A stretch of DNA of 64,000 bases, taken from NCBI GenBank assembly GCA_951804985.1, contig OX638131.1:104180464-104244463 (forward strand). The letters run 5' to 3'. The notes beneath the pieces are model-generated. The model had not been told where the DNA came from and did not search any database. It saw only the letters and a list, made by a program, of their open reading frames with translations. This document shows positions 33,415 to 45,589 of this stretch, piece by piece. Source of the stretch: Dryomyza anilis. Its lineage: Eukaryota > Arthropoda > Insecta > Diptera > Dryomyzidae. The position numbers and the translations under genes were made by a program. The stretch's first letter is position 1, and each line of letters begins with the position of its first letter.

Positions 33415-36280
33415 TAAGAAAGACAAGAAAGACAAGAAAGACAAGAAAGACAAGAAAGACAAGAAAGACAAGAAAGACAAGAAAGACAAGAAAGACAAGA
33501 AAGACAAGAAAGACAAGAAAGACAAGAATGACAAGAATGACAAGAAAGACAAGAAAGACAAGCAAGACAAGAAAGACAAGAAAGAAAAGAAAGACAAGAA
33601 TGACAAGAAAGACAAGAAAGACAAGAAAGACAAGAAAGACAAGAAAGACAAGAAAGACAAGAAAGACAAGAAAGACAAGAAAGACAAGAAAGACAAGAAA
33701 GACAAGAAAGACAAGAAAGACAAGAAAGACAAGAAAGACAAGAAAGACAAGAAAGACAAGAAAGACAAGAAAGACAAGAAAGACAAGAAAGACAAGAAAG
33801 ATAAGAAAGACAAGAAAGACAAGAAAGACAAGAAAGACAAGAAAGACAAGAAAGACAAGAAAGACAAGAAAGACAAGAAAGACAAGAAAGACAAGAAAGA
33901 CAAGAAAGACAAGAAAGACAAGAAAGACAAGAAAGACAAGAAAGACAAGAAAGACAAGAAAGACAAGAAAGACAAGAAAGACAAGAAAGACAAGAAAGAC
34001 AAGAAAGACAAGAAAGACAAGAAAGACAAGAAAGACAAGAAAGACAAGAAAGACAAGAAATACAAGAAAGACAAGAAAGACAAGAAAGACAAGAAAGACA
34101 AGAAAGACAAGAAAGACAAGAAAGACAAGAAAGACAAGAAAGACAAGAAAGACAAGAAAGACAAGAAAGACAAGAAAGACAAGAAAGACAAGAAAGACAA
34201 GAAAGACAAGAAAGACAAGAAAGACAAGAAAGACAAGAAAGACAAGAAAGACAAGAAAGACAAGAAAGACATGAAAGACATGAAAGACAATAAAGACAAG
34301 AAAGACATGAAAGACATGAAAGACAATAAAGACAAGAAAGACAAGAAAGACAAGAAAGACAAGAAAAACAAGAAAGACAAGAAAGACAAGAAAGACAAGA
34401 AAGACAAGAAAGACAAGAAAGACAAGAAAGACAAGAAAGACAAGAAAGACAAGAAAGACAAGAAAGACAAGAAAGACAAGAAAGACAAGAAAGACAAGAA
34501 AGACAAGAAAGACAAGAAAGACAAGAAAGACAAGAAAGACAAGAAAGACAAGAAAGACAAGAAAGACTAGAAAGACAAGAAAGACAAGAAAGACATCAAA
34601 GACAACAAAGACAACAAAGACAACAAAGACAACAAAGACAACAAAGACAACAAAGACAACAAAGACAACAAAGACAAGAAAGACAAGAAAGACAAGAAAG
34701 ACAAGAAAGACAAGAAAGACAAGAAAGACAAGAAAGACAAGAAAGACAAGAAAGACAAGAAAGACAAGAAAGACAAGAAAGACAAGAAAGACAAGAAAGA
34801 CAAGAAAGACAAGAAAGACAAGAAAGACAAGAAAGACAAGAAAGACAAGAAAGACAAGAAAGACAAGAAAGACAAGAAAGACAAGAAAGACTAGAAAGAC
34901 AAGAAAGACAAGAAAGACATCAAAGACAACAAAGACAACAAAGACAACAAAGACAACAAAGACAACAAAGACAACAAAGACAACAAAGACAACAAAGACA
35001 ACAAAGACAAGAAAGACAAGAAAGACAAGAAAGACAAGAAAGACAAGAAAGACAAGAAAGACAAGAAAGACAAGAAAGACAAGAAAGACAAGAAAGACAA
35101 GAAAGACAAGAAAGACAAGAAAGACAAGAAAGACAAGAAAGACAAGAAAGACAAGAAAGACAAGAAAGACAAGAAAGACAAGAAAGACAAGAAAGACAAG
35201 AAAGACAAGAAAGACAAGAAAGACAAGAAAGACAAGAAAGACAAGAAAGACAAGAAAGACAAGAAAGACAAGAAAGACAAGAAAGACAAGAAAGACAAGA
35301 AAGACAAGAAAGACAAGAAAGACAAGAAAGACAAGAAAGACAAGAAAGACAAGAAAGACAAGAAAGACAAGAAAGACAAGAAAGACAAGAAAGACAAGAA
35401 AGACAAGAAAGACAAGAAAGACAAGAAAGACAAGAAAGACAAGAAAGACAAGAAAGACAAGAAAGACAAGAAAGACAAGAAAGACAAGAAAGACAAGAAA
35501 GACAAGAAAGACAAGAAAGACAAGAAAGACAAGAAAGACAAGAAAGACAAGAAAGACAAGAAAGACAAGAAAGACAAGAAAGACAAGAAAGACAAGAAAG
35601 ACAAGAAAGACAAGAAAGACAAGAGAGACAAGAAAGACAAGAAAGACAAGAAAGACAAGAAAGACAAGAAAAACATGAAAGGCAAGAAAGACAAGAAAAA
35701 CAAGAAAGGCAAGAAAGGCAAGAAAGACAAGAAAGACAAGAAAGACAAGAAAAACAAGAAAAACAAGAAAGACAAGAGAGACAAGAAAGGCAAGAAAGGC
35801 AAGAAAGACAAGAAAGTCAAGAAAGACAAGAAAGACAAGAAAGACAAGAAAGACAAGAAAGACAAGAAAGACAAGAAAGACAAGAAAGACAAGAAAGACA
35901 AGAAAGACAAGAAAGACAAGAAAGACAAGAAAGACAAGAAAGACAAGAAAGACAAGAAAGACAAGAAAGACAAGAAAGACAAGAAAGACAAGAAAGACAA
36001 GAAAGACAAGAAAGACAAGAAAGACAAGAAAGACAAGAAAGACAAGAAAGACAAGAAAGACAAGAAAGACAAGAAAGACAAGAAAGACAAGAAAGACAGG
36101 ACAGACAGGAGAGACAAGAGAGAGATAAGAGAGAGATAAGAGAGACAAGAGAGACAAGACAGACAAGAAAGACAAGACAGACCAGAGAGAAAAGAGAGAC
36201 AAGAAAGACAAGAAAGACAAGAAAGTCAAAAAAAGACAAAAAAGACGAGAAAGGCAAGAAAGACAGGAAAGAAAAGGAAG
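33415..36280 (+). repeat. 9-bp satellite array, unit GACAAGAAA
   Basis: Nearly 2.9 kb. The unit has only one pyrimidine in nine bases on this strand. A nine-base unit keeps all frames open, giving false proteins of up to 959 residues (Lys-Asp, Lys-Thr-Arg, Leu-Val-Phe, Ser-Phe-Leu repeats). A block with GACTAG, GACATC and a run of GACAACAAA starts at 34565 and at 34889, a 324-bp (36-unit) duplication. The right end decays into GAGAGACAAGA variants. Confidence 0.97.
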
Positions 36281-37420
36281 AAATACGAACTACATAAAAA
36301 ATTTTACAATAACATTCCCTTTTATCTGTATGTTTATATTTTTTCTCTGAGGTTTCTCGTCATCTGATCCAGAAATCACATTGGTGAAAGCATTTTCCAT
36401 TTGTCGCAGTCATTTATTACAATGTTTAAAAAACCACGGCGTTGCACAGAGTTCCCACGACTGCCAGGCTAACTGACGTGCAGTAAGTTGAGTGAGAAAA
36501 CGAAAGGAGCAGAAAGAATCCAACGTATTTGAAGGCAAAGGAGTCGTGTGAACTGCAAGTACTTGGTTCGGATAGTGCAACAGAATTCAAAGTCACTGGA
36601 AGCTGACGTGTCTCGGGAATTTTTCGCAGCTGCTTTTCCGAAAGAGATTGCAAAAGAGTAGCAGTAGAATGCCGAAGGCACCCAGCACCAGTGTTGTTAC
36701 TGTGTTCTTTTCTTGTTCAACACAGCAAAGTGTCATGGTTTTTTTTCGTAACTGCACTTTTTTCATTTTTTTCCCTACCTATTTATTTTGTTAACCTTTT
36801 TAGTTGCACCTGCGGATTTTTGCTCCAGCACGAAATAACTTCTGGTTATGAGTCGATGTTGTTTTTGCGCGTTCAACATTTTTGACAGTTAAGCTTTGGG
36901 AGTTTTTGTATCATAAGTCGGTTGTAATAAAAGAAGCAACAAAAAAAAACGAGTGATTTAAAAGAAAATACAAGTGAAAGAAGAGAAAGAAGAGAAAAAA
37001 GAAAACAAAGAAAACAAAGTATGAGAGAAATATTGCAGGTTTTTTTATGTCAACGACGCTGATTTCACCATTTTTCACTCTAAACTAGAAGAAATATTAA
37101 TCATTGTTCTCTTGTCAACCAAAAAACTTTTCCCTTGTTGAGGATTTTAATTAAACTTGCAACATGTTTGGGATATTTTTAAATTAAATAATGGATAATA
37201 ATTAACTAAAAACAAGAGCATCTTTTAAGTAAGGAAAGTTTTTAAAGAATGGTGAAGTTGAAGAAAGACAAAATGGATGGAAGGGTGTATTTAAATGGAT
37301 GGGAGGGTTATATGGTGAAATGAAAAGAAGATGGAAAGTTTTAAACAAATCTTTTAAGAGGGGGAGAATATAGAGCGTTATGATCAAAGAAAGACATGAA
37401 GAGATAAGAAATATTGGAAA
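36281..37420. other. Unique DNA between purine-rich arrays
   Basis: Bases 36340-36900 are less AT-rich. A minus-strand frame at 36653-36426 contains a hydrophobic stretch (YVGFFLLLSFSHS), but no donor in the needed phase follows, so it is not joined to the DIP-like gene. No element is recognised. Confidence 0.5.
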
Positions 37421-38276
37421 TAAGAAGAAAAAAAGGAGGAATGAGGGGAACAGGAAAGGAGGATAGTGGATAATAGGTGAATAGGAAAGGAGGAAAAGAG
37501 TAAAGAAGGAAAGGAGGAAAAGAGTAAAGAAGGAAAGGAGTAAAAGAGGAAAGAAGGAAAGGAGTAAAAGAGGAAAGGAGGAAAGGAGGAAAGGAGGAAA
37601 GGAGGAAAGGAGGAAAGGAGGAAAGGAGGAAAGGAGGAAAGGAGGAAAGGAGGAAAGGAGGAAAGGAGGAAAGGAGGAAAGGAGGAAAGGAGGAAAGGAG
37701 GAAAGGAGGAAAGGAGGAAAGGAGGAAAGGAGGAAAGGAGGAAAGGAGGAAAGGAGGAAAGGAGGAAAGGAGGAAAGGAGGAAAGGAGGAAAGGAGGAAA
37801 GGAGGAAAGGAGGAAGGAGGAAAGGAGGAAAGGAGGAAAGGAGGAAAGGAGGAAAGAAGGAAAGGAGGAAAGGAGGAAAGGAGGAAAGGAGGAAAGGAGG
37901 AAAGGAGGAAAGGAGGAAAGGAGGAAAGGAGGAAAGGAGGAAAGGAGGAAAGGAGGAAAGGAGGAAAGGAGGAAAGGGAGAAGGAAGGGGAAGAAGGATG
38001 GGAAAGAAAGAAGGTGGAGAAAGAAATGGACGGAAGACGGAAAGGAATGGGAAAAAAGGGAAGAGAAGGAAAGGATATAAGGAATGGGAAAAAAGGGAAG
38101 AGAAGGAAAGGAAAAGGAAGAGAAAGGAAAAAGAAAAGGGAAAAAGAACTGAATATGGAAGGGAAATAAGGAAAGGGAAGAAGGTAGGTGAAGAAGGAAA
38201 TGGAAAAAGGAAAGAAAGAAAGGGAAGAAGGAAAGAAGTAAAGTGAAAAAGGAAAGGGAAGAAGATAAAAAGAAAT
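37421..38276 (+). repeat. Polypurine tract with 8-bp array, unit GGAGGAAA
   Basis: About 850 bp almost without pyrimidines on this strand. 37566-37978 is a near-perfect GGAGGAAA array, and the rest is irregular GGAAAAGGGAAG text. The minus-strand frame of 340 residues (Pro/Phe/Leu/Ser) is its translation. Confidence 0.95.
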
Positions 38277-38992
38277 ATAAAAATGAATGGTGGAATGAAT
38301 GAATGTAATGTATGTATGGTTAAATGAAAAAAGACGGATTAAAGATTCAGAGATATCAAGCATCTAAAAGCGCAATTTTAAAAATGACACTTTAATGTTT
38401 TCCATATTTTGCTATATCCGCAATTTTCATACTTATAACTACCACAAATGAACTGTCAAAGTCAGTTTTTCATTTCATTCTCTTTATATTGCTGCACATT
38501 CTACATTTTTTAGTTTATTCCAAATTAAAACTAAAACCCAACAAACTCCTACCGCAATGTTTCATATAATTACAATTTCTTTTGCATTTTAACAAGCTGA
38601 CCACAATACATTCAGAACGGCTGTCTGTACCGAATGAGTCCAAGACCAATAGAGCCCGAAACGAGAAACAGTTCCAGACGCTTTTGACCACTATGAGGTT
38701 TTAGCTTCAAACGACTGTCTGTATTTGCTGCACTAAACTCTCAGTTGTGCACGAAAACATTTTATTTAAATAAATTTGGAACAAAATAGAAAATAGGAAA
38801 AATCTGTTAAAAGAGGTTTTTACTCCACTCTGTGCTAAATATTCGCAGCATTTGGCAGTTATTTAGCATAGTTTTTAGTAGATTCATGAAAATTTAAGAA
38901 AAATTTTGTTTCGAACATTTGCAGCAAGTTTTAGCTCGTAGTAAGGCGTTGTTATTTGACAGAGGGCCACATAGAGTTTTAAAATCAAGCTA
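38277..38992. other. Unique intronic-type DNA
   Basis: No exon or element recognised. 38600-38755 is of balanced composition but has no splice-bounded open frame. Confidence 0.5.
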
Positions 38993-39295
38993 AAGGGGTT
39001 TTCAACAGGAACGCTACAAAAGTAGAGCGACAGGGGCAGAAAACGACGCCATATTTCTTGACGCTCTTTTGAAATTTCTCTTTAGTAAAATTTGCCATTT
39101 CATGATGGAAAGATATATGAATTCGAATTTCGGTAGTAAAATTTAATAATTTCGACTCGATGTTGGCTCGTATATCTTTCCATCATGAAAATGCAAACCT
39201 TACTGAAGAGAAATGTCAAAAGAGCGGCAAGAAATATGGCGTCGTTTGCTGTCCCTGTCACTCTACTTATGTAGCGTCCCTGTTGAAAAACCCTT
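38993..39295 (+). mobile_element. Foldback MITE, complete copy 2
   Basis: Two inverted arms of about 125 bp (38993-39118 and 39171-39295) flank a centre of about 52 bp. The left arm starts AGGGGTTTTCAACAGGAACG, and the right arm read in reverse complement starts AGGGTTTTTCAACAGGGACG. Shared words include GCTACA, GTAGAG, ACGACGCCATATTTCTTG, CGCTCTTTTG and CATGATGGAAAGATATA. Arm identity is high by eye. No coding capacity, so it would depend on a transposase encoded elsewhere. Confidence 0.92.
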
Positions 39296-41339
39296 GAAAA
39301 AAACTTTGCATAGCATGTGGGAAATGAAATAGATCGGTTTATTTTTTATTACAAAAATCTAGCGAGTACCCTGTAAAATAAAATTTTACATAATACACAG
39401 CTCAACAAACATATTGTAAAATTTTTTTTGATAATTTTCTTTATGAGTATCCATTTTTTATCGTTACGAAAGACAATTAATTTTAAACCGTTTATACCTT
39501 TTGCATGTATTTTACTTTAAGACATGATTTTAAGTATAACCTACTCTTTCCCTAAACTTTTTAAATACAATTAACTGTTCATAAATAATAAAATCACTTC
39601 GATTCAATTGTTCTTAAAAACCTGCTTTGCATTTCAAACAGCTAAACGTAACAGCAACCACAATATGAACAACCGCAGCATCAACAACATCATCATCATC
39701 AGTTGTAACAACATCGCCAACAGCAACATCTGTAGCAACAATAATAGCATCACAATCACTAGAAATCCAGTTGAAAACATAACAAATTCCACTCAAATGA
39801 ACGGCGGCCACAACACGTAATTCAATATAGCGAACGGACTAACATAACGTAACGTAACGAAATGTAACATAACGAATACAAAAGCTCATATGTTAACACA
39901 AACGAATTGTTGCGCATATTATGGATGTGAATAAGAACACTGAAATAAATTTTATAATTTGTAAAATTTCAAATAAATATTTATAAATTAATTTTTGTGT
40001 ATTTCTTCCTCATCAATACTAGTATTCTTATTTCGTATATTTGTTCCTAAATATACGAAGATTTCTGTACGTTATAGAGTGTTTTATAGTACCTCTTTGA
40101 TAGATTCTTTGATAGATTCAAAATGTCCATAGTTTAATACGAATTTAATTCTCGTAACAAGAGGGCTTTCTTATATCGTTGTGGTACATTTTAGAACGAA
40201 TTGTAGTATGCTACAGATACCAGAATCGTAACTGTGATCGAATGAATTCCTCGAAACAGTCTCGAAGTGATATCGAATCGAATGGTAGACTGGATATTTT
40301 TATACGAGTTAGCTGATATGGCAATCTGCATATGGTTCTTTGAGACAACTAATTCAAGGGAAATTATTTTCCCAGACATTTTCTTCCCGTGACAATTTCT
40401 TCATAAAACACAAAACATTCGCAAAAATTCCTTTTTCCTCGAGACTATTATTCCATAACAATTTCTGACCCGAAACTGATAATTAATTCAAATACCACTC
40501 TTCCTTGATACAATTTTTCCCCATATTTTGAATTAGTTGATCCGCGAGACCAATATTCCAGAAAAAAAAATCCAGAAAAAAATCGAGAAAAATAAAATAC
40601 ATAAAAAATGTACGAACATTTACGAATAATTTTAAAATTAATTTCAAATTGATAGCACGACGCTTGGGTATATGATTTCATTTAGACATTTTTAAAATAT
40701 CATTTGGTTTGTTTGGAAATTATAAAATCTATACCGAACTTTTAGGATATTCTAAAAATAATCCATAAATTTTAATATTTGATTAGTTCAGAAAATATTT
40801 TTTTTCTTTGCATATTGACTTTTGTATAATAAAGGTACTACAGTATATTCGATGACCGATAGGTTCTTTAAAATAATATAAACAGCAAAATGTGAAAACC
40901 TTTAAAATGCTATATTTAATATATATATTATATATTACATATATTTTTATATTATGTAATTTAAAAATATATCAAAATCCAATATTTTTTCATTTTTATG
41001 ATAACTTTCAGACACTTTCTGGTACAGAATTCCGTCAAATATTCTGAAATAAATTAAAAATACTCAATATCACACAGTTTTCTCAACGTGCACGTATGGC
41101 GCATTTATACAAAAACAACAAAACATTGAGAGACGGATAAACTAACTCTCATAAATATGCGGAGATGTGGAAACATTAATAATGTGCTATATGTGCAACA
41201 AGGACCACAACACTGATAGACATTCTACAATAGTCCAGTTAGAAAAAGCTCTATTTTCACTCATACCAATGCAAGAGATAAATCTAGTTGCATACAAAAT
41301 GAAAATTCTGAAAGTGAAACTAGAAATGAAGCTACTTTA
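39296..41339. other. Unique AT-rich DNA
   Basis: Contains AACAACATCATC-type triplet text (39645-39800) and a short AACGTAACGTAACG run (39841-39865). No exon, tandem array or element is recognised. Confidence 0.5.
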
Positions 41340-43055
41340 CAAAAATACCAAAAATACAAAAATACAAAAATACGAAAATACAAAAATACAAAAATACAAA
41401 AATACAAAAATACAAAAATACAAAAATACAAAAATACAAAAATACAAAAATACAAAAATACAAAAATACAAAAATACAAAAATACAAAAATACAAAAATA
41501 CAAAAATACAAAAATACAAAAATACAAAAATACAAAAATACAAAAATACAAAAAAACAAAAATACAAAAATACAAAAATACAAAAATACAAAAATACAAA
41601 AACACAACAATACAAAAATATAAAAATTCGAAAATACAAAAATACAAAAATACAAAAATACAAAAATACAAAAATACAAAAATACAAAAATACAAAAATA
41701 CAAAAATACAAAAATACAAAAATACAAAAATACAAAAATACAAAAATACAAAAATACAAAAAAACAAAAAATACAAAAATACAAAAATACAAAAATACAA
41801 AAATACAAAAATACAAAAATACAAAAATACAAAAATACAAAAATACAAAAAAACAAAAATACAAAAATACAAAAATACAAAAATACAAAAATACAAAAAT
41901 ACAAAAATACAAAAATACAAAAATACAAAAATACAAAAATACAAAAATACAAAAATACAAAAATACAAAAATACAAAAATACAAAAATACAAAAATACAA
42001 AAATACAAAAATACAAAAATACAAAAATACAAAAATACAAAAATACAAAAATACAAAAATACAAAAATACAAAAATACAAAAATACAAAAATACAAAAAT
42101 ACAAAAATACAAAAATACAAAAATACAAAAATACAAAAAAACAAAAAATACAAAAATACAAAAATACAAAAATACAAAAATACAAAAATACAAAAATACA
42201 AAAATACAAAAATACAAAAATACAAAAATACAAAAAAACAAAAATACAAAAATACAAAAATACAAAAATACAAAAATACAAAAATACAAAAATACAAAAA
42301 TACAAAAATACAAAAATACAAAAATACAAAAATACAAAAATACAAAAATACAAAAATACAAAAATACAAAAATACAAAAATACAAAAATACAAAAATACA
42401 AAAATACAAAAATACAAAAATACAAAAATACAAAAATACAAAAATACAAAAATACAAAAATACAAAAATACAAAAATACAAAAATACAAAAATACAAAAA
42501 TACAAAAATACAAAAATACAAAAATACAAAAATACAAAAATACAAAAATACAAAAATACAAAAATACAAAAATACAAAAATACAAAAATACAAAAATACA
42601 AAAATACAAAAATACAAAAATACAAAAATACAAAAATACAAAAATACAAAAATACAAAAATACAAAAATACAAAAATACAAAAATACAAAAATACAAAAA
42701 TACAAAAATACAAAAATACAAAAATACAAAAATACAAAAATACAAAAAATACAAAAATACAAAAATACAAAAATACAAAAATACAAAAATACAAAAATAC
42801 AAAAAAAAAAAAAAAACAAAACTAAAAAAAAAACATAACTTCAAAATACAAAAATACAAAAACACAACAATACATAAATACAAAAATATAAAAATTCTAA
42901 AATACAAAAATACAAAAATACAAAAATACAAAAATACAAAAATACAAAAATACAAAAATACAAAAATACAAAAATACAAAAATACAAAAATACAAAAATA
43001 CAAAAATACAAAAATACAAAAATACAAAAATACAAAAATACAAGAATACAAAATA
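41340..43055 (+). repeat. 8-bp satellite array, unit ACAAAAAT
   Basis: About 1.7 kb with occasional A insertions. It is interrupted at about 42801-42845. The phrase AACACAACAATACA with nearby AAATTC-like text occurs near 41600 and again near 42859, so the second block probably arose by duplication of the first. Frames of up to 596 residues (Cys-Ile-Phe-Val, Lys-Tyr-Lys-Asn) are translations of it. Confidence 0.96.
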
Positions 43056-43564
43056 TATATAAGAACAAAAATGGATACAAAAATTTAAAAATAAATGTAC
43101 AAAATATAAGGTACTACAGTGCATATGAGTGGCATTCGAGTGTCAGAAGTGAACCAATGTGGCAACGCCAGCCCATATTGCGCGCCGCATATGAAATGCG
43201 CAACAATAGTAAACCTAAGCAAACATTCTAACACATGTACAAAAACACACTCACACTGACTGACACAAATGCATGACAAGCAGAAAGGAGCCGCATGTTA
43301 ACAAAAACCGCTAGCAGCGCCTTCTCACTCAGCGCCTTTCAGCGACCGCAGTCGGAAGCAGGAAATGCCTTGGAAAATATTTGTTTAATATGTTCAAGTG
43401 CTTTTGGAGTTAACATGCAGAAAAACTCGACTGATTAAAGCATTTGAAGTCGACTGATTAAAGATTTTAGAATATTTTTTTTTCTATAATAATAATTATT
43501 TGTTAAGGAAGTTAATTCAATTACATTTTGAACAGAAACAAAACATTTTCTACTTAATAATGAA
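43056..43564. other. Unique spacer DNA
   Basis: Short stretch of mixed composition between two arrays. Nothing recognised. Confidence 0.5.
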
Positions 43565-44815
43565 ATGAGTTGTATTAAGCTGAGCTGAATTGAGTTGAAT
43601 AGAGTTGAATTGAGTTAAATTGAGTCAAATTGAGTTGAACTGAGTTGAGTTGAATTGAGTTGAATTGAGTTAAATTGAGTCAAATTGAGTTGAACTGAGT
43701 TGAGTTGAATTGAGTTGAATAGAGTTGAATTGAGTTAAATTTAGTCGAATTGAGTTGAATTAAGTTGAATTGAGTTGAATTGAGTTGAGTTGAATTGAGT
43801 TGAATTGAGTTGATTTGAGTTTAATTAAGTTGAATTGAGTTGAATTGAGTTCATTTTGAGTTGAATTTGAGTTGAATTGAATTGAACTGAGTTGAGTTGA
43901 ATTGCGTTAAGTTGAATTAAGTTGAGTTGAATTGAATTGAGTTAAGTTGAATTGAGTTGAATTGAGTTGAATTCAGTTGAGTTGAATTGAGTTGAATTTG
44001 AGTTGAATTTAATTTAGTCAATTTTAGTTAAATTGAGTTTAATTAAGTTTAATTGAGTTAAATTTGGTTGAATTGAGTTGAATCGAGTTGAATTAAGTAG
44101 AATTGAGTTGAACTGACTTGAATTAAGTTGAGTTGAATTGAGTTAGGGTGAACTGAGTTGAATTGAGATGATTTGAGTTGAATTGAGTTGAATTAAGTTG
44201 AGTTGAATTGAGTTAGGTTGAACTGAGTTGAATTGAGTTGAATTGAGTTGAATTGAGTTGAATTGAGTTGAATTGAGTTGAATTGAGTTGAATTGAGTTG
44301 AATTGAGTTGAGTTGAGTTGAATGGAGTTAAATTGTTTTGAAATGAGCTGAATTAAGTCGAAATAAGGTAAATTGGGTTAAATTGAGTTGAACTGAGTTG
44401 AATTATGTTGAATTGGGTTGAATGGAGTTCAGTTGAACTGAGATTAATTGAGGTGAAGTGAGGTGAATTGAGTTGAATTAAGTTAAATTAAACTGAATTG
44501 AGTTCAATTGAGTTGAATTGAGTTAAGATGAATTGAGTTGAATTGAGTTAAGATGAATTGAGTTGAATTGAGTTAAATTGAGTTAAATTAAGTTGAAGTG
44601 AGTTTAATTTAGTTAATTTTAGTTAAATTGAGTTTAATTAAGTGTAATTGAGTTAAATTTGGTTGAATTGAGTTAAATCGAGTTGAATTTATTTGAATTG
44701 AGTTAAATTGAGTTAAATTGATCTGAATTTAGATGAATTGAGATGAAATTAGTTAAATTTAGTTGTAGTTAGTTGAATTAAGTAAAATTAATTTGAATCT
44801 AGTAGAATTCATTTG
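43565..44815 (-). repeat. 10-bp satellite array, unit GAGTTGAATT
   Basis: About 1.25 kb with many point variants and only short homogeneous runs (44215-44310). The reverse complement, AATTCAACTC, differs by one base from the unit of the next two arrays (AATTCAAATC), so all three belong to one family with this one inverted. Confidence 0.93.
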
Positions 44816-45589
44816 ATATAAATTAGTTTAAAGTTAAAATTTAAAATAAAAAATAATAAAACTGACACATAATAAACTTCATTTACGCTCACTTTGATTG
44901 CTTAAAATTCATTTAAATGAAATCTTTCATAAATTTAATATTTTTTTTGTTTTTTTATTGCTACAGATTTCGAGTGAAAAATATTTCAATAGTAATTTAG
45001 ATAAATAACGCAAAAAAGTACATAATGCCGGCTGCTGGTGACTTTAATCTGACAGCCGGCAAAAAATGCTTCTCTCGTGTGCACGTGACCATGCAATTTG
45101 TCTGACTTTTCAGTCAATCAACAGAGCAGTCGCTTATTGCGTTGCCTGCTTTACGGTTGGCTGCCTTGCCTGGCTGACTGGTTGTCTAACTGACGGTCGC
45201 GTAGAATTTCGTCGCGTCGCATGCTGTCGTCGTCCTTGCGATTGCAAGTTTGCTTGCGCCAAATAAAAAGGCTAAAAGTAAATATAAATTGGCAGCATAT
45301 ATTTTTTATTTTTGGTGTAAGATTTTTCTATGTAGCTTGTTAGGATTTCATTTAGAATTCGGGCATAGAATTTTGACGAGACAGCACTGTTTTTTTATAT
45401 TTATTTCTGCAAAAAAATAAAAATAAATCGACATTGATTGCACGTGCAGAAGAGCTTAACAACAAACGTGATTTTTTTGGAAAAGTTATAAGACCGTTAA
45501 ATTTGAAATGTTTTTTTTATGGTTTTATATATGAAATTTAAAATTTTTTAATCTGTTTTTAAATATCAATTTAAAATATATGATAAATT
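44816..45589. other. Unique DNA with a short hairpin
   Basis: GCCGGCTG at 45027 and CAGCCGGC at about 45053 form an 8-bp perfect inverted pair around an 18-nt loop. No gene is recognised. Confidence 0.45.

Noticed and set aside
33343..36257. Very long open frames (up to 959 residues) on both strands
   Set aside because: They are translations of the GACAAGAAA array. A nine-base unit lacks stops in most frames, and the products are two- or three-residue repeats without any domain.
36426..36653. Minus-strand frame with a hydrophobic stretch, considered as signal-peptide exon of the DIP-like gene
   Set aside because: The next exon needs a phase-1 donor, and no codon of the form N-GT follows the hydrophobic part. 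The nearest donor-like GTCAGT is in the wrong phase.
41167..43124. Frames of 485-596 residues rich in Cys-Ile-Phe-Val or Lys-Tyr-Lys-Asn
   Set aside because: They arise from the 8-bp ACAAAAAT array, and several overlap on both strands.
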